A DNA stretch of 64,000 nt, from positions 616,343 to 680,342 of the forward strand of contig NZ_GL987994.1 of assembly GCF_000158195.2 (NCBI RefSeq), read 5' to 3'. Made by a program: the position numbers and the translations under genes. This stretch comes from Fusobacterium mortiferum ATCC 9817 (GTDB lineage Bacteria; Fusobacteriota; Fusobacteriia; Fusobacteriales; Fusobacteriaceae). Below the pieces are notes generated by a model. It did no database searches, had not been told where the DNA came from, and saw only the letters and a list, made by a program, of their open reading frames with translations. Positions 1 through 8,053 of this stretch are shown here, piece after piece; position 1 is the first letter of the stretch; the number at the start of each line of letters is the position of its first letter.

Positions 1-552
1 GCCTAACATATCAGCTAGATATGAGATAGAAAGATTAAAATCAATCTCTATTCCTTCATCAGTTTCTTTTCCAAAGTCCCTAGATAGTTTCCAGAGTTTA
101 GAGGCTATCTGCTTATCTAATCTTATAGAGTTAGAAGTATTTTTTAGTTGATGATACAATCTTCTAATTTTATAAGCCATAGAATCAATTACATTTCTTG
201 AAAGTTGGAAGTCACAACTCATTACTTCTAAGAATTTAGTACTAGGGATTTCTAAAATTTCAGTATCACAAAGAAATTCACAGTTTAATGAACTCATATT
301 CTTTTGAAGAATAACCTCATTTAAAATTTCCCCCTTTCCATAGATGAAAATAACTTTTTTATCATGAGCTGAGTTCAATTTATACAGAGAAGCAATTCCA
401 GCTAAAACAAAATAGATACAATTAACTCTATCTCTATCTAAGAAGAGATGCTCTCCCTTTTTATATTTTTTTATTTTACTATATTTTATTAAATTTTTTT
501 TGCTTGAGCTATTGATATTAGAAAAAATCTTAATAGAGTTAAATTTATCCAT
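1..552 (-). CDS. CRP/FNR-family transcriptional regulator (3' end outside window)
   Basis: The visible 184 residues start MDKFNSIKIF and form a cyclic-nucleotide-binding-like beta barrel (about 20-120, including KKGEHLFLDRDRVNCIYFVLAG). A dimer helix follows, then the start of a winged HTH at LSISYLADMLG, where the window cuts the gene. This is the layout of CRP/FNR activators. The barrel lacks an obvious cAMP-binding RxS signature, and no four-cysteine FNR cluster is seen, so the ligand is unknown. The start has a good SD (aaggagaagg) just upstream. The DNA-recognition helix lies outside the window. Family assignment is fairly sure; target genes are not known. Confidence 0.8.
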   Translation of the reverse strand, partial: MDKFNSIKIFSNINSSSKKNLIKYSKIKKYKKGEHLFLDRDRVNCIYFVLAGIASLYKLNSAHDKKVIFIYGKGEILNEVILQKNMSSLNCEFLCDTEILEIPSTKFLEVMSCDFQLSRNVIDSMAYKIRRLYHQLKNTSNSIRLDKQIASKLWKLSRDFGKETDEGIEIDFNLSISYLADMLG

Positions 553-852
553 TTTATTCCTTCTCCTTTTTTTATTAGTTAAAAATAATATATACTATGG
601 GAATATTTCTTGTCAAATAAAAAGTATAATAAAAAAAGAGCTGTTGCAATTTAAGAAATTATAACTAAATTCAAGAATGACTTTCGCTCAAAGAATAAAG
701 AGCAAGTAGGCTTAGCTCACTAAAAACACAAAACTCGTTTCACTCAAACAGTTGTGTTTTTTAGTACTCGCTTTCGCTGACTTGCTCTATTTATTCTCCT
801 CAATCTTCGTCATTCTTGTGTTTAAATTTTTTATTCAAAATTGAATAATAGA
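553..852. other. Intergenic region with long palindrome, no gene
   Basis: About 300 bases between the start of the CRP-like gene and the end of rqcH. It holds palindromic element A (672-818) and AT-rich flanks. No open frame with an SD was found. Confidence 0.7.
672..818 (+). repeat. Long imperfect palindrome, copy A
   Basis: The ends are inverted repeats (CAAGAATGAC / GTCATTCTTG), followed inward by AAGAATAAAGAGCAAGT pairing with ACTTGCTCTATTTATTCT. Unpaired, conserved blocks lie inside: GGCTTAGCTCACTAAAAA on the left and TTTTTTAGT..TCG.TTTC.CTGA on the right. Copies B (20127-20411) and C (29901-30122) share these blocks in the same orientation but have different arm sequences. The element could be a folded RNA, a miniature mobile element or a bidirectional terminator; its role is not known. 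Confidence 0.7.
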
Positions 853-2475
853 TTATACTCTCTCTGGTTTTATAACTAAGATATTTTTCTCATTTACATA
901 TGTAACAAATCCTGGCTTAGCTCCCTTAGGTTTGTTGATATATCTCTTTTGAGTATAATCTATACTTATCTTATCTCCAGTAAATCCCTTACTATAATAA
1001 GCAGCTATCTCTGCTCCTTTCATAAGTAGTTCCTCACTTAGTTCATCACATTTGATAATCACATGAGAACCAGGAATATTTTTAGCATGTAGCCAGATAT
1101 CATTTTTATCAGCTACTTTAAAAGTTAGATTATCATTTTCAATGTTATTTCTACCAAAGAGGATTCTGTAATTTTCCCCTTCAATAACTCCATAACCTAT
1201 CTCTTTATTTTGCTTTTTAGGTTTTCCCTTTTTATTTTGGACTCTCATATATCCTTGAGAGATAAGCTCTTCATGTATGATTTTCAAGTTATTTATATCA
1301 TTACTATTTTCAATAAAAAGTTTGATGCTGTTTAGATAATCTAAATCTTCACTAATCTCTGTTACCCTTCTAGCATTGGCTTCAAGTCCTCTTTTTAATT
1401 TATTGTACTTTTTATATATCTTCTCAAGATTTTCTTGAGGAGTATTTTGAGGTTCAAGAGGAATCTTTATCATAGTATCGTTATAAAAGTCATAAGTTTC
1501 TACAAAAGTCATACCTTTTTTTACATTGTAGATACAAGAAGCTAATATATCCCCTTGCTCCTTATATTTTTCATAGTCAGATTTCTCCTCTTTTTCCTTA
1601 GCAAGTACAGTTAAGATTTTCTCATCTTTTTTTATTCTTTTTAAAATATTATCCATCAGTTGACTTTTTAGAGAGTCAAAACTACTAGATAGATTTTCAG
1701 AAGAGATATAGTAATTTACAGCCTCTCTAAATGAGTCAAACTCAATAACCTCATCATATTTAGATTTAGGGGCTATATCTAACACAGTTCCTAAAACTAT
1801 TCTCTTGTTATTTAGATATATTTTGGGAGATATTTTTTCCTCTAATATAGTTTTAAATTTTTCAAAGGAATCAATATTTTGTAAAAATAGTTTTCCAACT
1901 CCCTCTATATTTTTAAGTAGAGTTCCCTCTTCTAAGAATGAGTTAAAACTACTACTATCTACCTCAAGTGGAGATATTTTTTTCTCAATTATTGGTTGTT
2001 CATAGGTAATTCCTGGGAACATAGCTCTCAGTCTATTCTCCTCCAAAGAGAATCTCTTTAACAAGTCAATAATTTTATTCTCTCCATCAGTAAATACAAA
2101 GTTAGAGTATTTACCCATTATCTCAAAATAGATATTGTAGTTTTTAACTTCTCCTAGCTCATTTATCCTAGAAAACTTAAATTGTAACACTCTATCAAAA
2201 CCAAGTTGAACCACATCTACTAACATAGCATTTAGTAGATGTTTTTTCATATTGGCAGCCAATCCAGCACTGCTCTCCAACACTCCCTCTTTAGAGTTTG
2301 TAATATAGCAGATAGGAAAAGACGGGTTACAAGAGAAAACTAACTCTGTTTTTCCAAAATATATTGATAGAGAAGTTTCAGTATTTTTAGTAATTTTATT
2401 TATCTTTTTCCCATAGAGGTTAGATTTTAACTCCTCTTTTATTTTATTTAAAGATATTCCATCAATATAGAACAT
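853..2475 (-). CDS. rqcH: NFACT-family ribosome quality control protein RqcH
   Basis: A 540-residue protein with the order of the bacterial Rqc2/FbpA family. An N-terminal NFACT-N domain (about 1-190) comes first, then a coiled-coil-rich middle (about 270-395), then an NFACT-R domain (about 425-540) with the family hallmark DIWLHAKNIPGSHVII. In Bacillus, RqcH binds stalled 50S-peptidyl-tRNA complexes and adds C-terminal alanine tails. Older annotations call it fibronectin-binding protein. It is last in the minus-strand operon after the MarR/FeoA regulator (12-base gap) and starts after the SD aaggag. Length is usual for the family. Confidence 0.9.
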   Translation of the reverse strand: MFYIDGISLNKIKEELKSNLYGKKINKITKNTETSLSIYFGKTELVFSCNPSFPICYITNSKEGVLESSAGLAANMKKHLLNAMLVDVVQLGFDRVLQFKFSRINELGEVKNYNIYFEIMGKYSNFVFTDGENKIIDLLKRFSLEENRLRAMFPGITYEQPIIEKKISPLEVDSSSFNSFLEEGTLLKNIEGVGKLFLQNIDSFEKFKTILEEKISPKIYLNNKRIVLGTVLDIAPKSKYDEVIEFDSFREAVNYYISSENLSSSFDSLKSQLMDNILKRIKKDEKILTVLAKEKEEKSDYEKYKEQGDILASCIYNVKKGMTFVETYDFYNDTMIKIPLEPQNTPQENLEKIYKKYNKLKRGLEANARRVTEISEDLDYLNSIKLFIENSNDINNLKIIHEELISQGYMRVQNKKGKPKKQNKEIGYGVIEGENYRILFGRNNIENDNLTFKVADKNDIWLHAKNIPGSHVIIKCDELSEELLMKGAEIAAYYSKGFTGDKISIDYTQKRYINKPKGAKPGFVTYVNEKNILVIKPERV

Positions 2476-2487
2476 TTTTGCTCCTTT

Positions 2488-3171
2488 TTAGTCTGCTTTT
2501 ATTCCTATTAAGTTTTTAGCATCAAGAATGTCTAATTCGATAATTTCACCAGTAGGAGATTTTATTACAAAATTTTCCTTTGAAGTAGGTTTCATTATCT
2601 CAACTATACTAAAGTTTTCTATTCCGTGTCCAGCAAAATAGTTTTGAACAATAGGAGTACCTTTTATCTCTACAATAGAAACTCTCTCTCCTTCGTTGAA
2701 GTCCACAATAGTAAGAGGTCTGAAGTAATCAGTTTTCTCTTGTAAAGCTCCAAGTATTAGTTCAAAAATCTCAATAAAATGGCTTAAATCTTTATCAGCT
2801 ATATTTTCAGTGATACTAGACATTATCATTTTATGATAGTTGTTGTGGTAAGTTAGAGCCTTGCTTCCCTTATCAGTAAGAGAAACATATACCTTTCTTC
2901 TATCAGAATTAGAACGAACTCTAGCTATAAACCCTTTTTCAGTAAGCTTAGATACTGCTACAGTAGCAGTTCCCATAGTTATCCCAACTCTGTCAGCAAG
3001 CTCATTCATAGTAAGTGATTCTTCCCCAATAGCTTCTATTAGGTGTAACTCTGTATGAGTTAAACATTTGATACCTCTTTTTAGAGCCATATCTTCAGTT
3101 TTATAAAATAGTTTGTAAAACTCCTCTAATATTTCATTTACTTTATTAATATTTCCAGTCATAGCAGTCAT
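2488..3171 (-). CDS. MarR-type regulator with C-terminal FeoA-like domain
   Basis: A 227-residue protein. Residues 45-110 form a MarR winged helix (NELADRVGITMGTATVAVSKL, then a wing with DRRKVYVSLTDKG). The final 75 residues (about 150-225) look like the SH3-like FeoA domain, with EGERVSIVEIKG early and a closing beta-rich half. FeoA-like tails are known on DtxR/MntR metal regulators, so a metal-responsive role is possible but is inference. It lies between rpe (4-base gap) and rqcH in one operon. A second ATG three codons on could be the true start. Confidence 0.75.
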   Translation of the reverse strand: MTAMTGNINKVNEILEEFYKLFYKTEDMALKRGIKCLTHTELHLIEAIGEESLTMNELADRVGITMGTATVAVSKLTEKGFIARVRSNSDRRKVYVSLTDKGSKALTYHNNYHKMIMSSITENIADKDLSHFIEIFELILGALQEKTDYFRPLTIVDFNEGERVSIVEIKGTPIVQNYFAGHGIENFSIVEIMKPTSKENFVIKSPTGEIIELDILDAKNLIGIKAD

Positions 3172-3175
3172 ATTT

Positions 3176-3814
3176 TTAACCTCTCTTTAAACTCTCAATT
3201 CTCTCTTTATAATCTCCAGAAAATACATAAGAACCAGCTACAAATACATTAGCTCCAGCCTCTATACATCTTCCTATTGTTTTATCAGTTATTCCACCAT
3301 CTACCTGTATATCCACAGTTTTGCTTAAAGCTCTTACATCTTTTATCTTTTGTACAGCACTCTCTATAAATTTTTGTCCTCCAAATCCTGGGTTTACACT
3401 CATAACTAGTACCATATCTAAGTCATCAATTATATATTTTAATACATCTACTGGAGTAGCTGGATTTAATGAAACACCTGCTTTTTTTCCAGTGGCTTTA
3501 ATTTGTTGGATTACTCTATGTAAGTGTATAGTAGATTCAGCGTGAACTACAATGATGTCAGCACCAGCATTGGCAAAGTCCTCTATATATCTCTCTGGTC
3601 TATCTATCATTAAGTGTACGTCAAAAACTAAGTCAGTTTTATTTCTAATAGCTTTTATAACAGGAGCTCCAAAAGTAAGGTTAGGAACAAAAATTCCGTC
3701 CATTACATCTATATGCACATAGTCAGCACCAGCTTTATCTATTGCTATTACTTCCTCCCCTAATTTACTAAAATCTGCTGATAATATTGATGGAGCAATT
3801 TTTATATTACTCAT
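3176..3814 (-). CDS. rpe: Ribulose-phosphate 3-epimerase
   Basis: A 212-residue TIM barrel that interconverts ribulose-5-phosphate and xylulose-5-phosphate in the pentose phosphate pathway. Visible family signatures are [15 protein letters not shown] at the N-terminus, the metal-site HIDVMDG and VFDVHLM motifs, [11 protein letters not shown], and IQVDGGI near the C-terminus. It overlaps the end of rsgA by 8 bases, so the two are translationally coupled. The rsgA-rpe order is also found in Firmicutes. Confidence 0.96.
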   Translation of the reverse strand: MSNIKIAPSILSADFSKLGEEVIAIDKAGADYVHIDVMDGIFVPNLTFGAPVIKAIRNKTDLVFDVHLMIDRPERYIEDFANAGADIIVVHAESTIHLHRVIQQIKATGKKAGVSLNPATPVDVLKYIIDDLDMVLVMSVNPGFGGQKFIESAVQKIKDVRALSKTVDIQVDGGITDKTIGRCIEAGANVFVAGSYVFSGDYKERIESLKRG

Positions 3815-4688
3815 ATCTATTCCACCTCTCCTCTTTCAATTTTTCATATACTTTTTTATAGAAATTATATCTGCTTCTCTCTATTTCTCCCTCTCCAACA
3901 CTGTTTTTTATAGCACAACTTGGCTCGTTGAGATGTAAACAGTTATTAAATTTACAGTTTCCTCTATTAGTAAACTCTGGAAAAAGAGCTATCAACTCTT
4001 GAGCATCTTTTATATCTGGTAACTCCACTGATGAAAATCCAGGAGTGTCTATTATATAACCTCCTCCTATCAATTCAAGTAGGTTGGTATCTTTAGTAGT
4101 ATGTTTTCCTCTTCTAAGTCTTTTACTAGTTTCTCCAGTTTCTAATTTTTTTTCATTTTGTAAAAGATTTATTATACTAGATTTTCCCACACCACTAGGA
4201 CCACCAAAGGCAGTGATTTTATCCTTTAAAAATACCTTTAATTCCTCAATACCAATATTCTCTTTTTGTGAAATTAAAAAGTATTTTATATCAAGTTTAT
4301 TTAAAAACTCTAAGTTTTTCTTTACCTCTTCTAACTCCTCAGCTGAAAGTAAATCAATCTTATTGATGATAATTACAGGTTTGATTTTGTAATAAAAACT
4401 TCTAAGCAAAAGGATATTAAGTCTTTCATAATCTATATCTGGGTCTTTTCCAGCAAATTGTATTACTAGATAATCTATATTGGCAACTAGAGGTCTCTCT
4501 ACAAGATTTTTTCTCTCCTCTACATTAATAATATAGTTATCTTCTGAAATCTCTACTATATCCCCAACAACACAGTTATCTTTGCTCTCTTTTCTTTTTA
4601 AAATCCCTCTCAATTTACATTCATAGACTTTATCTTCAGATTTTACATAATAAAATCCTTGAATCTTATTAATAACTCTTCCTTTAAT
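3807..4688 (-). CDS. rsgA: Ribosome small-subunit GTPase RsgA, probable ATT start
   Basis: A circularly permuted GTPase that helps mature the 30S subunit. The order is OB fold, then G4 (IINKIDLL), G1 (GPSGVGKSS), G3 (DTPGFSS) and a C-terminal zinc knuckle (C..C.H.....C in [17 protein letters not shown]). Starting at the TTG at 4613 would lose the first OB strand. In frame upstream lie codons for [14 protein letters not shown], which match the conserved N-terminus of Bacillus CpgA/RsgA. The strong SD aggaggga sits about 7 bases before an ATT at 4686-4688, and no ATG/GTG/TTG exists there. I therefore extend the gene to this ATT (293 residues, normal length). The start codon is inference. Confidence 0.85.
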   Translation of the reverse strand: MKGRVINKIQGFYYVKSEDKVYECKLRGILKRKESKDNCVVGDIVEISEDNYIINVEERKNLVERPLVANIDYLVIQFAGKDPDIDYERLNILLLRSFYYKIKPVIIINKIDLLSAEELEEVKKNLEFLNKLDIKYFLISQKENIGIEELKVFLKDKITAFGGPSGVGKSSIINLLQNEKKLETGETSKRLRRGKHTTKDTNLLELIGGGYIIDTPGFSSVELPDIKDAQELIALFPEFTNRGNCKFNNCLHLNEPSCAIKNSVGEGEIERSRYNFYKKVYEKLKEERWNRYE

Positions 4689-4710
4689 ATTTAATCCCTC
4701 CTAGAGTATT

Positions 4711-5421
4711 TTAGTTGTTAATAGTCAAATCCACAGCTGAACCAGCTGGAATTTTTTCTCCAGATTTAACACTACTCTTTATTATAACATTTTTTTGTAC
4801 TTCTGGTATAGATGTAAACTCAACATTTCCTACTATTAAGGAGTTTTTAGTAAGAATTTCAAGAGCACTATCAAAAGAGATACCTATTATATCAGGCATT
4901 TTTACCTCTACTACTTGTTCAGCACCATTTACAAGGAAAGATATCTTCTCTCCTCTAGTCATAAGAGTATTAGTATTAGGGTCAGTAGCCAATACTTCGT
5001 TATACTCCCCTTGAGCTTTTACTGTAATAACTTTATCTATAATAAGACCTTTTTGTTCAGCTATAACCTTGGCATCTAAGTAATTCATTCCTACAAGATT
5101 AGGTACTTGTACAAGGGCTTTTCCCTTACTTACCCACACCTTTATAGTTCTGCCTTTTTTTACAACAGAGTTTGCTTCTGGCTCTTGTAAGAAAATCTCT
5201 CCAATAGGTAAATCTGAAAACTCTTCCCCAGCCTCTTTTATACTTAGTTCACTATTTTTTAATGCCTCTGTTACCTCTTTCACTGTATATGATTTTAAAT
5301 TTGGAACTTTGTAATATTTCTCATTAAAGTATACTATTTGAAATATTTTAAGAGAAAAAAACATTATAAAAATTATTCCTAAAAGTCCAGCTAAGGAGAT
5401 AAAAACTGTTTTTTTATTCAT
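4711..5421 (-). CDS. Stand-alone PASTA-domain membrane protein
   Basis: A 236-residue protein with a short cytosolic N-terminus, one membrane segment (about 7-30), and then three consecutive PASTA repeats (about 36-102, 103-170, 172-236). The repeats carry typical phrases such as VPNLVGMNYLDAK and MPDIIGISFDSALEIL. PASTA repeats bind peptidoglycan fragments and normally form the outer part of the PrkC/PknB kinase or of some PBPs. There is no kinase domain. The position directly upstream of rsgA-rpe is where prkC lies in Bacillus. It is first gene of the minus-strand operon, with a 22-base gap to rsgA. Confidence 0.85.
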   Translation of the reverse strand: MNKKTVFISLAGLLGIIFIMFFSLKIFQIVYFNEKYYKVPNLKSYTVKEVTEALKNSELSIKEAGEEFSDLPIGEIFLQEPEANSVVKKGRTIKVWVSKGKALVQVPNLVGMNYLDAKVIAEQKGLIIDKVITVKAQGEYNEVLATDPNTNTLMTRGEKISFLVNGAEQVVEVKMPDIIGISFDSALEILTKNSLIVGNVEFTSIPEVQKNVIIKSSVKSGEKIPAGSAVDLTINN

Positions 5422-5456
5422 TACTCCTCCATTATTTCTAAATCTTTATAATAATG

Positions 5457-5485
5457 ATAATATCATAAGATACATAAAATATCAA
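5457..5485 (-). promoter_or_regulatory. Probable sigma-70 promoter of the PASTA-rsgA-rpe operon
   Basis: On the minus strand TTGATA (5480-5485) and TATTAT (5457-5462) are 17 bases apart and lie 36 bases upstream of the PASTA ATG. Confidence 0.45.
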
Positions 5486-5492
5486 TAATTAC

Positions 5493-5521
5493 TTGATAAT
5501 TTCTAGATTAAATGATAAAAT
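5493..5521 (+). promoter_or_regulatory. Possible promoter of hpt
   Basis: TTGATA (5493-5498), 17 bases, TAAAAT (5516-5521). It lies 64 bases before the hpt GTG. This is AT-rich DNA, so chance matches are common. Confidence 0.35.
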
Positions 5522-5585
5522 ATATCGTAATTGATTTTATTAAAATGTAACTTGCCAAAGTTATGTTTTAAAAGGAGGAAATAGA

Positions 5586-6107
5586 GTGGATTATACTATT
5601 AAGACTCTTTTAACAAGAGAAGAGGTTGAAAAAAGAATCAAGGAATTAGCAAAAGAGATTGAAAAGGACTATTGTGGTAAAGACCTTTTAGTTATTGGAC
5701 TATTAAAAGGTTCAATAATGTTTATGAGTGACTTAATCAAAGAGATGGATTTACCAGTTATGATAGACTTTATGAGTGTTTCTAGTTACTCAGGAACAAC
5801 AAGTACTGGAGTAATAAATGTTTTAAAAGATACTGACATCAGTGTAAAGGACAAAGATGTTTTAATAGTTGAGGACATCATAGATACAGGATTAACACTA
5901 AGTCACGTGAAAAAACTTTTAGAAGATAGAGGAGCTAAATCTCTTAAAATATGTACTCTATTAGATAAACCAAGCAGAAGAACTGTTGAGATGAAAGGGG
6001 ATTATGTAGGTTTTGAAATCCCTGATGAGTTCGTTGTTGGATATGGATTAGACTATGACCAACACCATAGAAACTTACCATATGTTGGAATTGTAGTAAA
6101 AAAATAA
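5586..6107 (+). CDS. hpt: Hypoxanthine phosphoribosyltransferase
   Basis: A 173-residue purine salvage enzyme that makes IMP or GMP from PRPP and hypoxanthine or guanine. The PRPP-binding loop VLIVEDIIDTGLTL is intact, as are the family segments LLVIGLLKGSIMFM and VGYGLDYDQHHRNLPYVG. It begins at GTG after a strong SD (aaaggagg). It precedes rsmA with a 12-base gap, so the two are probably co-transcribed. Length is typical. Confidence 0.95.
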   Translation: MDYTIKTLLTREEVEKRIKELAKEIEKDYCGKDLLVIGLLKGSIMFMSDLIKEMDLPVMIDFMSVSSYSGTTSTGVINVLKDTDISVKDKDVLIVEDIIDTGLTLSHVKKLLEDRGAKSLKICTLLDKPSRRTVEMKGDYVGFEIPDEFVVGYGLDYDQHHRNLPYVGIVVKK

Positions 6108-6119
6108 TCGGAGGAGAAT

Positions 6120-6914
6120 ATGTCCTTTAAACATAAGAAAAAATTTGGACAAAACTTTTTGACTGACCAGAGGGAAGTCCTAAGAAAAATTATGGAAGTG
6201 TCTAATGTACAAGCTGAAGATACTGTACTAGAGATAGGACCAGGGGAGGGAGCTTTGACTGCTCTACTTCTTGATACAGCCAAAAAAGTTGTAACTGTGG
6301 AGATAGATAGAGATTTAGAAAAAATCTTAAGAAAAAAATTTGATGGAAATCCTAAATATACTCTTGTAATGAATGATGTATTAGAAACTGACTTGAGAGC
6401 CTATGTAGGAGCTGGAACAAAGGTAGTTGCTAATATTCCATACTATATCACTTCACCTATAATCAATAAGCTTATAGAGAATAGAGATGTAATAGATGAG
6501 ATATATATTATGGTTCAAAAAGAGGTAGCTGAAAGAGTTTGTGCTAAAAAAGGTAAAGAGAGAAGTGTCTTAACTCTTGCTGTGGAATATTATGGAGAGG
6601 CTGAATATCTATTCACTATCCCTAAGGAGTTCTTTACTCCTATTCCTAAGGTGGACTCTGCTTTTATGTCTATTAAACTTTACAAGGACAATAGATATAT
6701 AAATCAAGTTGATGAGGATACTTTCTTTAAGTATGTAAAAGCTGGTTTCTCAAATAAGAGAAAAAATCTATTAAACAACTTCTCTACTTTAGGATATTCT
6801 AAAGATGAGTTGAGAGTTATCTTAGCTAAGGCAGAGATACCAGAAACAGAGAGAGCAGAAAATCTTTCAATAGAGGATTTTATAAGATTGATATCAATAT
6901 TTGAAAATAAGTAA
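6120..6914 (+). CDS. rsmA: 16S rRNA dimethyladenosine transferase RsmA (KsgA)
   Basis: A 264-residue SAM-dependent methylase that dimethylates two adjacent adenines near the 3' end of 16S rRNA. The N-terminal KKFGQNFL box, SAM motif VLEIGPGEGALT and catalytic NIPYY motif are all present, followed by the small helical C-terminal domain (GFSNKRKNLLNN). It follows hpt after the SD ggagga and ends just before a strong terminator. Confidence 0.97.
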   Translation: MSFKHKKKFGQNFLTDQREVLRKIMEVSNVQAEDTVLEIGPGEGALTALLLDTAKKVVTVEIDRDLEKILRKKFDGNPKYTLVMNDVLETDLRAYVGAGTKVVANIPYYITSPIINKLIENRDVIDEIYIMVQKEVAERVCAKKGKERSVLTLAVEYYGEAEYLFTIPKEFFTPIPKVDSAFMSIKLYKDNRYINQVDEDTFFKYVKAGFSNKRKNLLNNFSTLGYSKDELRVILAKAEIPETERAENLSIEDFIRLISIFENK

Positions 6915-6922
6915 TTAAAAAA

Positions 6923-6957
6923 TCAAGAATAACCTTTTTCGTTATTCTTGAATTTTT
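6923..6957 (+). terminator. Rho-independent terminator after rsmA
   Basis: An 11-bp perfect stem (TCAAGAATAAC / GTTATTCTTGA) with a 7-base loop and a T-rich tail. Confidence 0.85.
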
Positions 6958-6979
6958 ATATAGAAGGTTTGGAGGAACT

Positions 6980-7240
6980 ATGTTATCAAGCTATGAGTTT
7001 TTAATACAGAGTAGAAAAGAGGACATAGATTTTATCAATAAGGTAATAGAAGCTTATGAGGGAATAGGAGTAGTGAGAACAGTAGATGCCAATGCTGGTA
7101 TTGTAAATGTAATCTCTACTGATGACTTTAAAGATTTCGTAAGAACTATTATAGAAGACTTAGATAAAAACTATGGAGTAGAGGCAAAAATAACAGAAGA
7201 GGGACCTTGGAAGGGTTCTCTATACATAAATAAAAAGTAG
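6980..7240 (+). CDS. DUF4911-like small protein
   Basis: An 86-residue soluble protein beginning MLSSYEFLIQSRKEDIDFIN. A pattern of predicted helix, hydrophobic strands (VRTVDANAGIVNVIS) and helix is compatible with a small ferredoxin-like fold. It resembles the uncharacterised DUF4911 family, which is often found next to khpA/rimM/trmD genes. It has a good SD (ggagga) and leads the ribosome/RNA operon khpA-rimM-trmD, so a translation-linked role is plausible. No catalytic residues can be named. Confidence 0.6.
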   Translation: MLSSYEFLIQSRKEDIDFINKVIEAYEGIGVVRTVDANAGIVNVISTDDFKDFVRTIIEDLDKNYGVEAKITEEGPWKGSLYINKK

Positions 7241-7252
7241 CTAGGAGGAAAA

Positions 7253-7492
7253 ATGGAAAAATTAGAAAAATTAATGCAATATATAATAGGAGAATTAGTA
7301 GATAATAACTCTGAAACAAGAATCACTTATGATGTAGTAGATGATACTGTTATATTCAAAGTGAGTGTAGCTCAAGGAGAGATGGGAAAAATAATAGGAA
7401 AGAATGGACTTACAGCTAATGCAATAAGAGGAGTTATGCAAGCAGCTGGAGTAAAAGATAAACTAAATGTAAATGTAGAGTTTTTAGACTAG
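7253..7492 (+). CDS. khpA: KH-domain RNA-binding protein KhpA
   Basis: A 79-residue single type II KH domain. The RNA-binding GxxG loop is GKNG, in KIIGKNGLTANAIRG. KhpA binds many RNAs, often as a partner of KhpB/Jag, and affects cell-envelope and division gene expression in Gram-positives. It sits directly before rimM and trmD with a 12-base gap after the DUF4911-like gene and SD taggagg, the same order as in Firmicutes. Confidence 0.93.
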   Translation: MEKLEKLMQYIIGELVDNNSETRITYDVVDDTVIFKVSVAQGEMGKIIGKNGLTANAIRGVMQAAGVKDKLNVNVEFLD

Positions 7493-7500
7493 GGGGTAGT

Positions 7501-8052
7501 ATGGAGCTTTTAACAGTAGGAAAAATATCTGGAACTCACCACCTAAAAGGAGCAGTAAAGGTTGTATCTAATATTGAAAATATTGAGATACTATTAAATA
7601 ACAGAATAGTAGTGGAAGTAGGAGAGAATAATCAAAGAATCCTTACAGTAAAATCTGCTTCTCATCTAGTGGGAAATAAGTGTGTATTAGAGTTTGAGGA
7701 GATAACTAACAAGACAGAAGCTGGAAATTTAAAAAATGGATTTATAAAAGTAAGAAGAGAGATATTAGGTGTTGGAGAAGATGAATACTTATTAAATGAC
7801 TTACTAAATATGAAGGCGATAGATATAGATACTGAAGAAGAGTTAGGAACAGTAGTTGATATTTTTGAAACAGCTGCTCACGATATCTTAGTGATAGAGT
7901 CAGCTAAGTGTGAGGTTATGGTTCCAGATATAGATGAGTTTGTAAAGAAGATAGATTTTGATAAAAGAGTAATATATATCCATCTAATTGAAGGAATGAA
8001 AGAGGAAAAGGGAAAAAAATATCAACAAGATGATGGAATGGACGAGGAGTAA
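7501..8052 (+). CDS. rimM: Ribosome maturation factor RimM
   Basis: A 183-residue protein with the N-terminal RimM beta barrel (starting LLTVGKISGTHHLKGAVKV) and a C-terminal PRC-barrel (about 95-170, with EYLLNDLLNMKAID and VMVPDIDEFVKKID). RimM binds ribosomal protein uS19 and assists assembly of the 30S head. It lies 8 bases after khpA and is nearly joined to trmD, so expression should be coupled. Confidence 0.95.
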   Translation: MELLTVGKISGTHHLKGAVKVVSNIENIEILLNNRIVVEVGENNQRILTVKSASHLVGNKCVLEFEEITNKTEAGNLKNGFIKVRREILGVGEDEYLLNDLLNMKAIDIDTEEELGTVVDIFETAAHDILVIESAKCEVMVPDIDEFVKKIDFDKRVIYIHLIEGMKEEKGKKYQQDDGMDEE

Positions 8053-8053
8053 T

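Noticed and set aside
672-818. CRISPR array or phage attachment site
   Set aside because: The repeats are palindromic, few, and far apart with no regular spacers and no cas or integrase genes.
1805-2005. Opposite-strand and out-of-frame ORFs throughout (for example within rqcH, rpe, polC, carB, mgtA)
   Set aside because: They lie wholly within well-supported genes, lack SD sequences and give low-complexity proteins rich in Ser/Phe/Ile, as expected for shadows.
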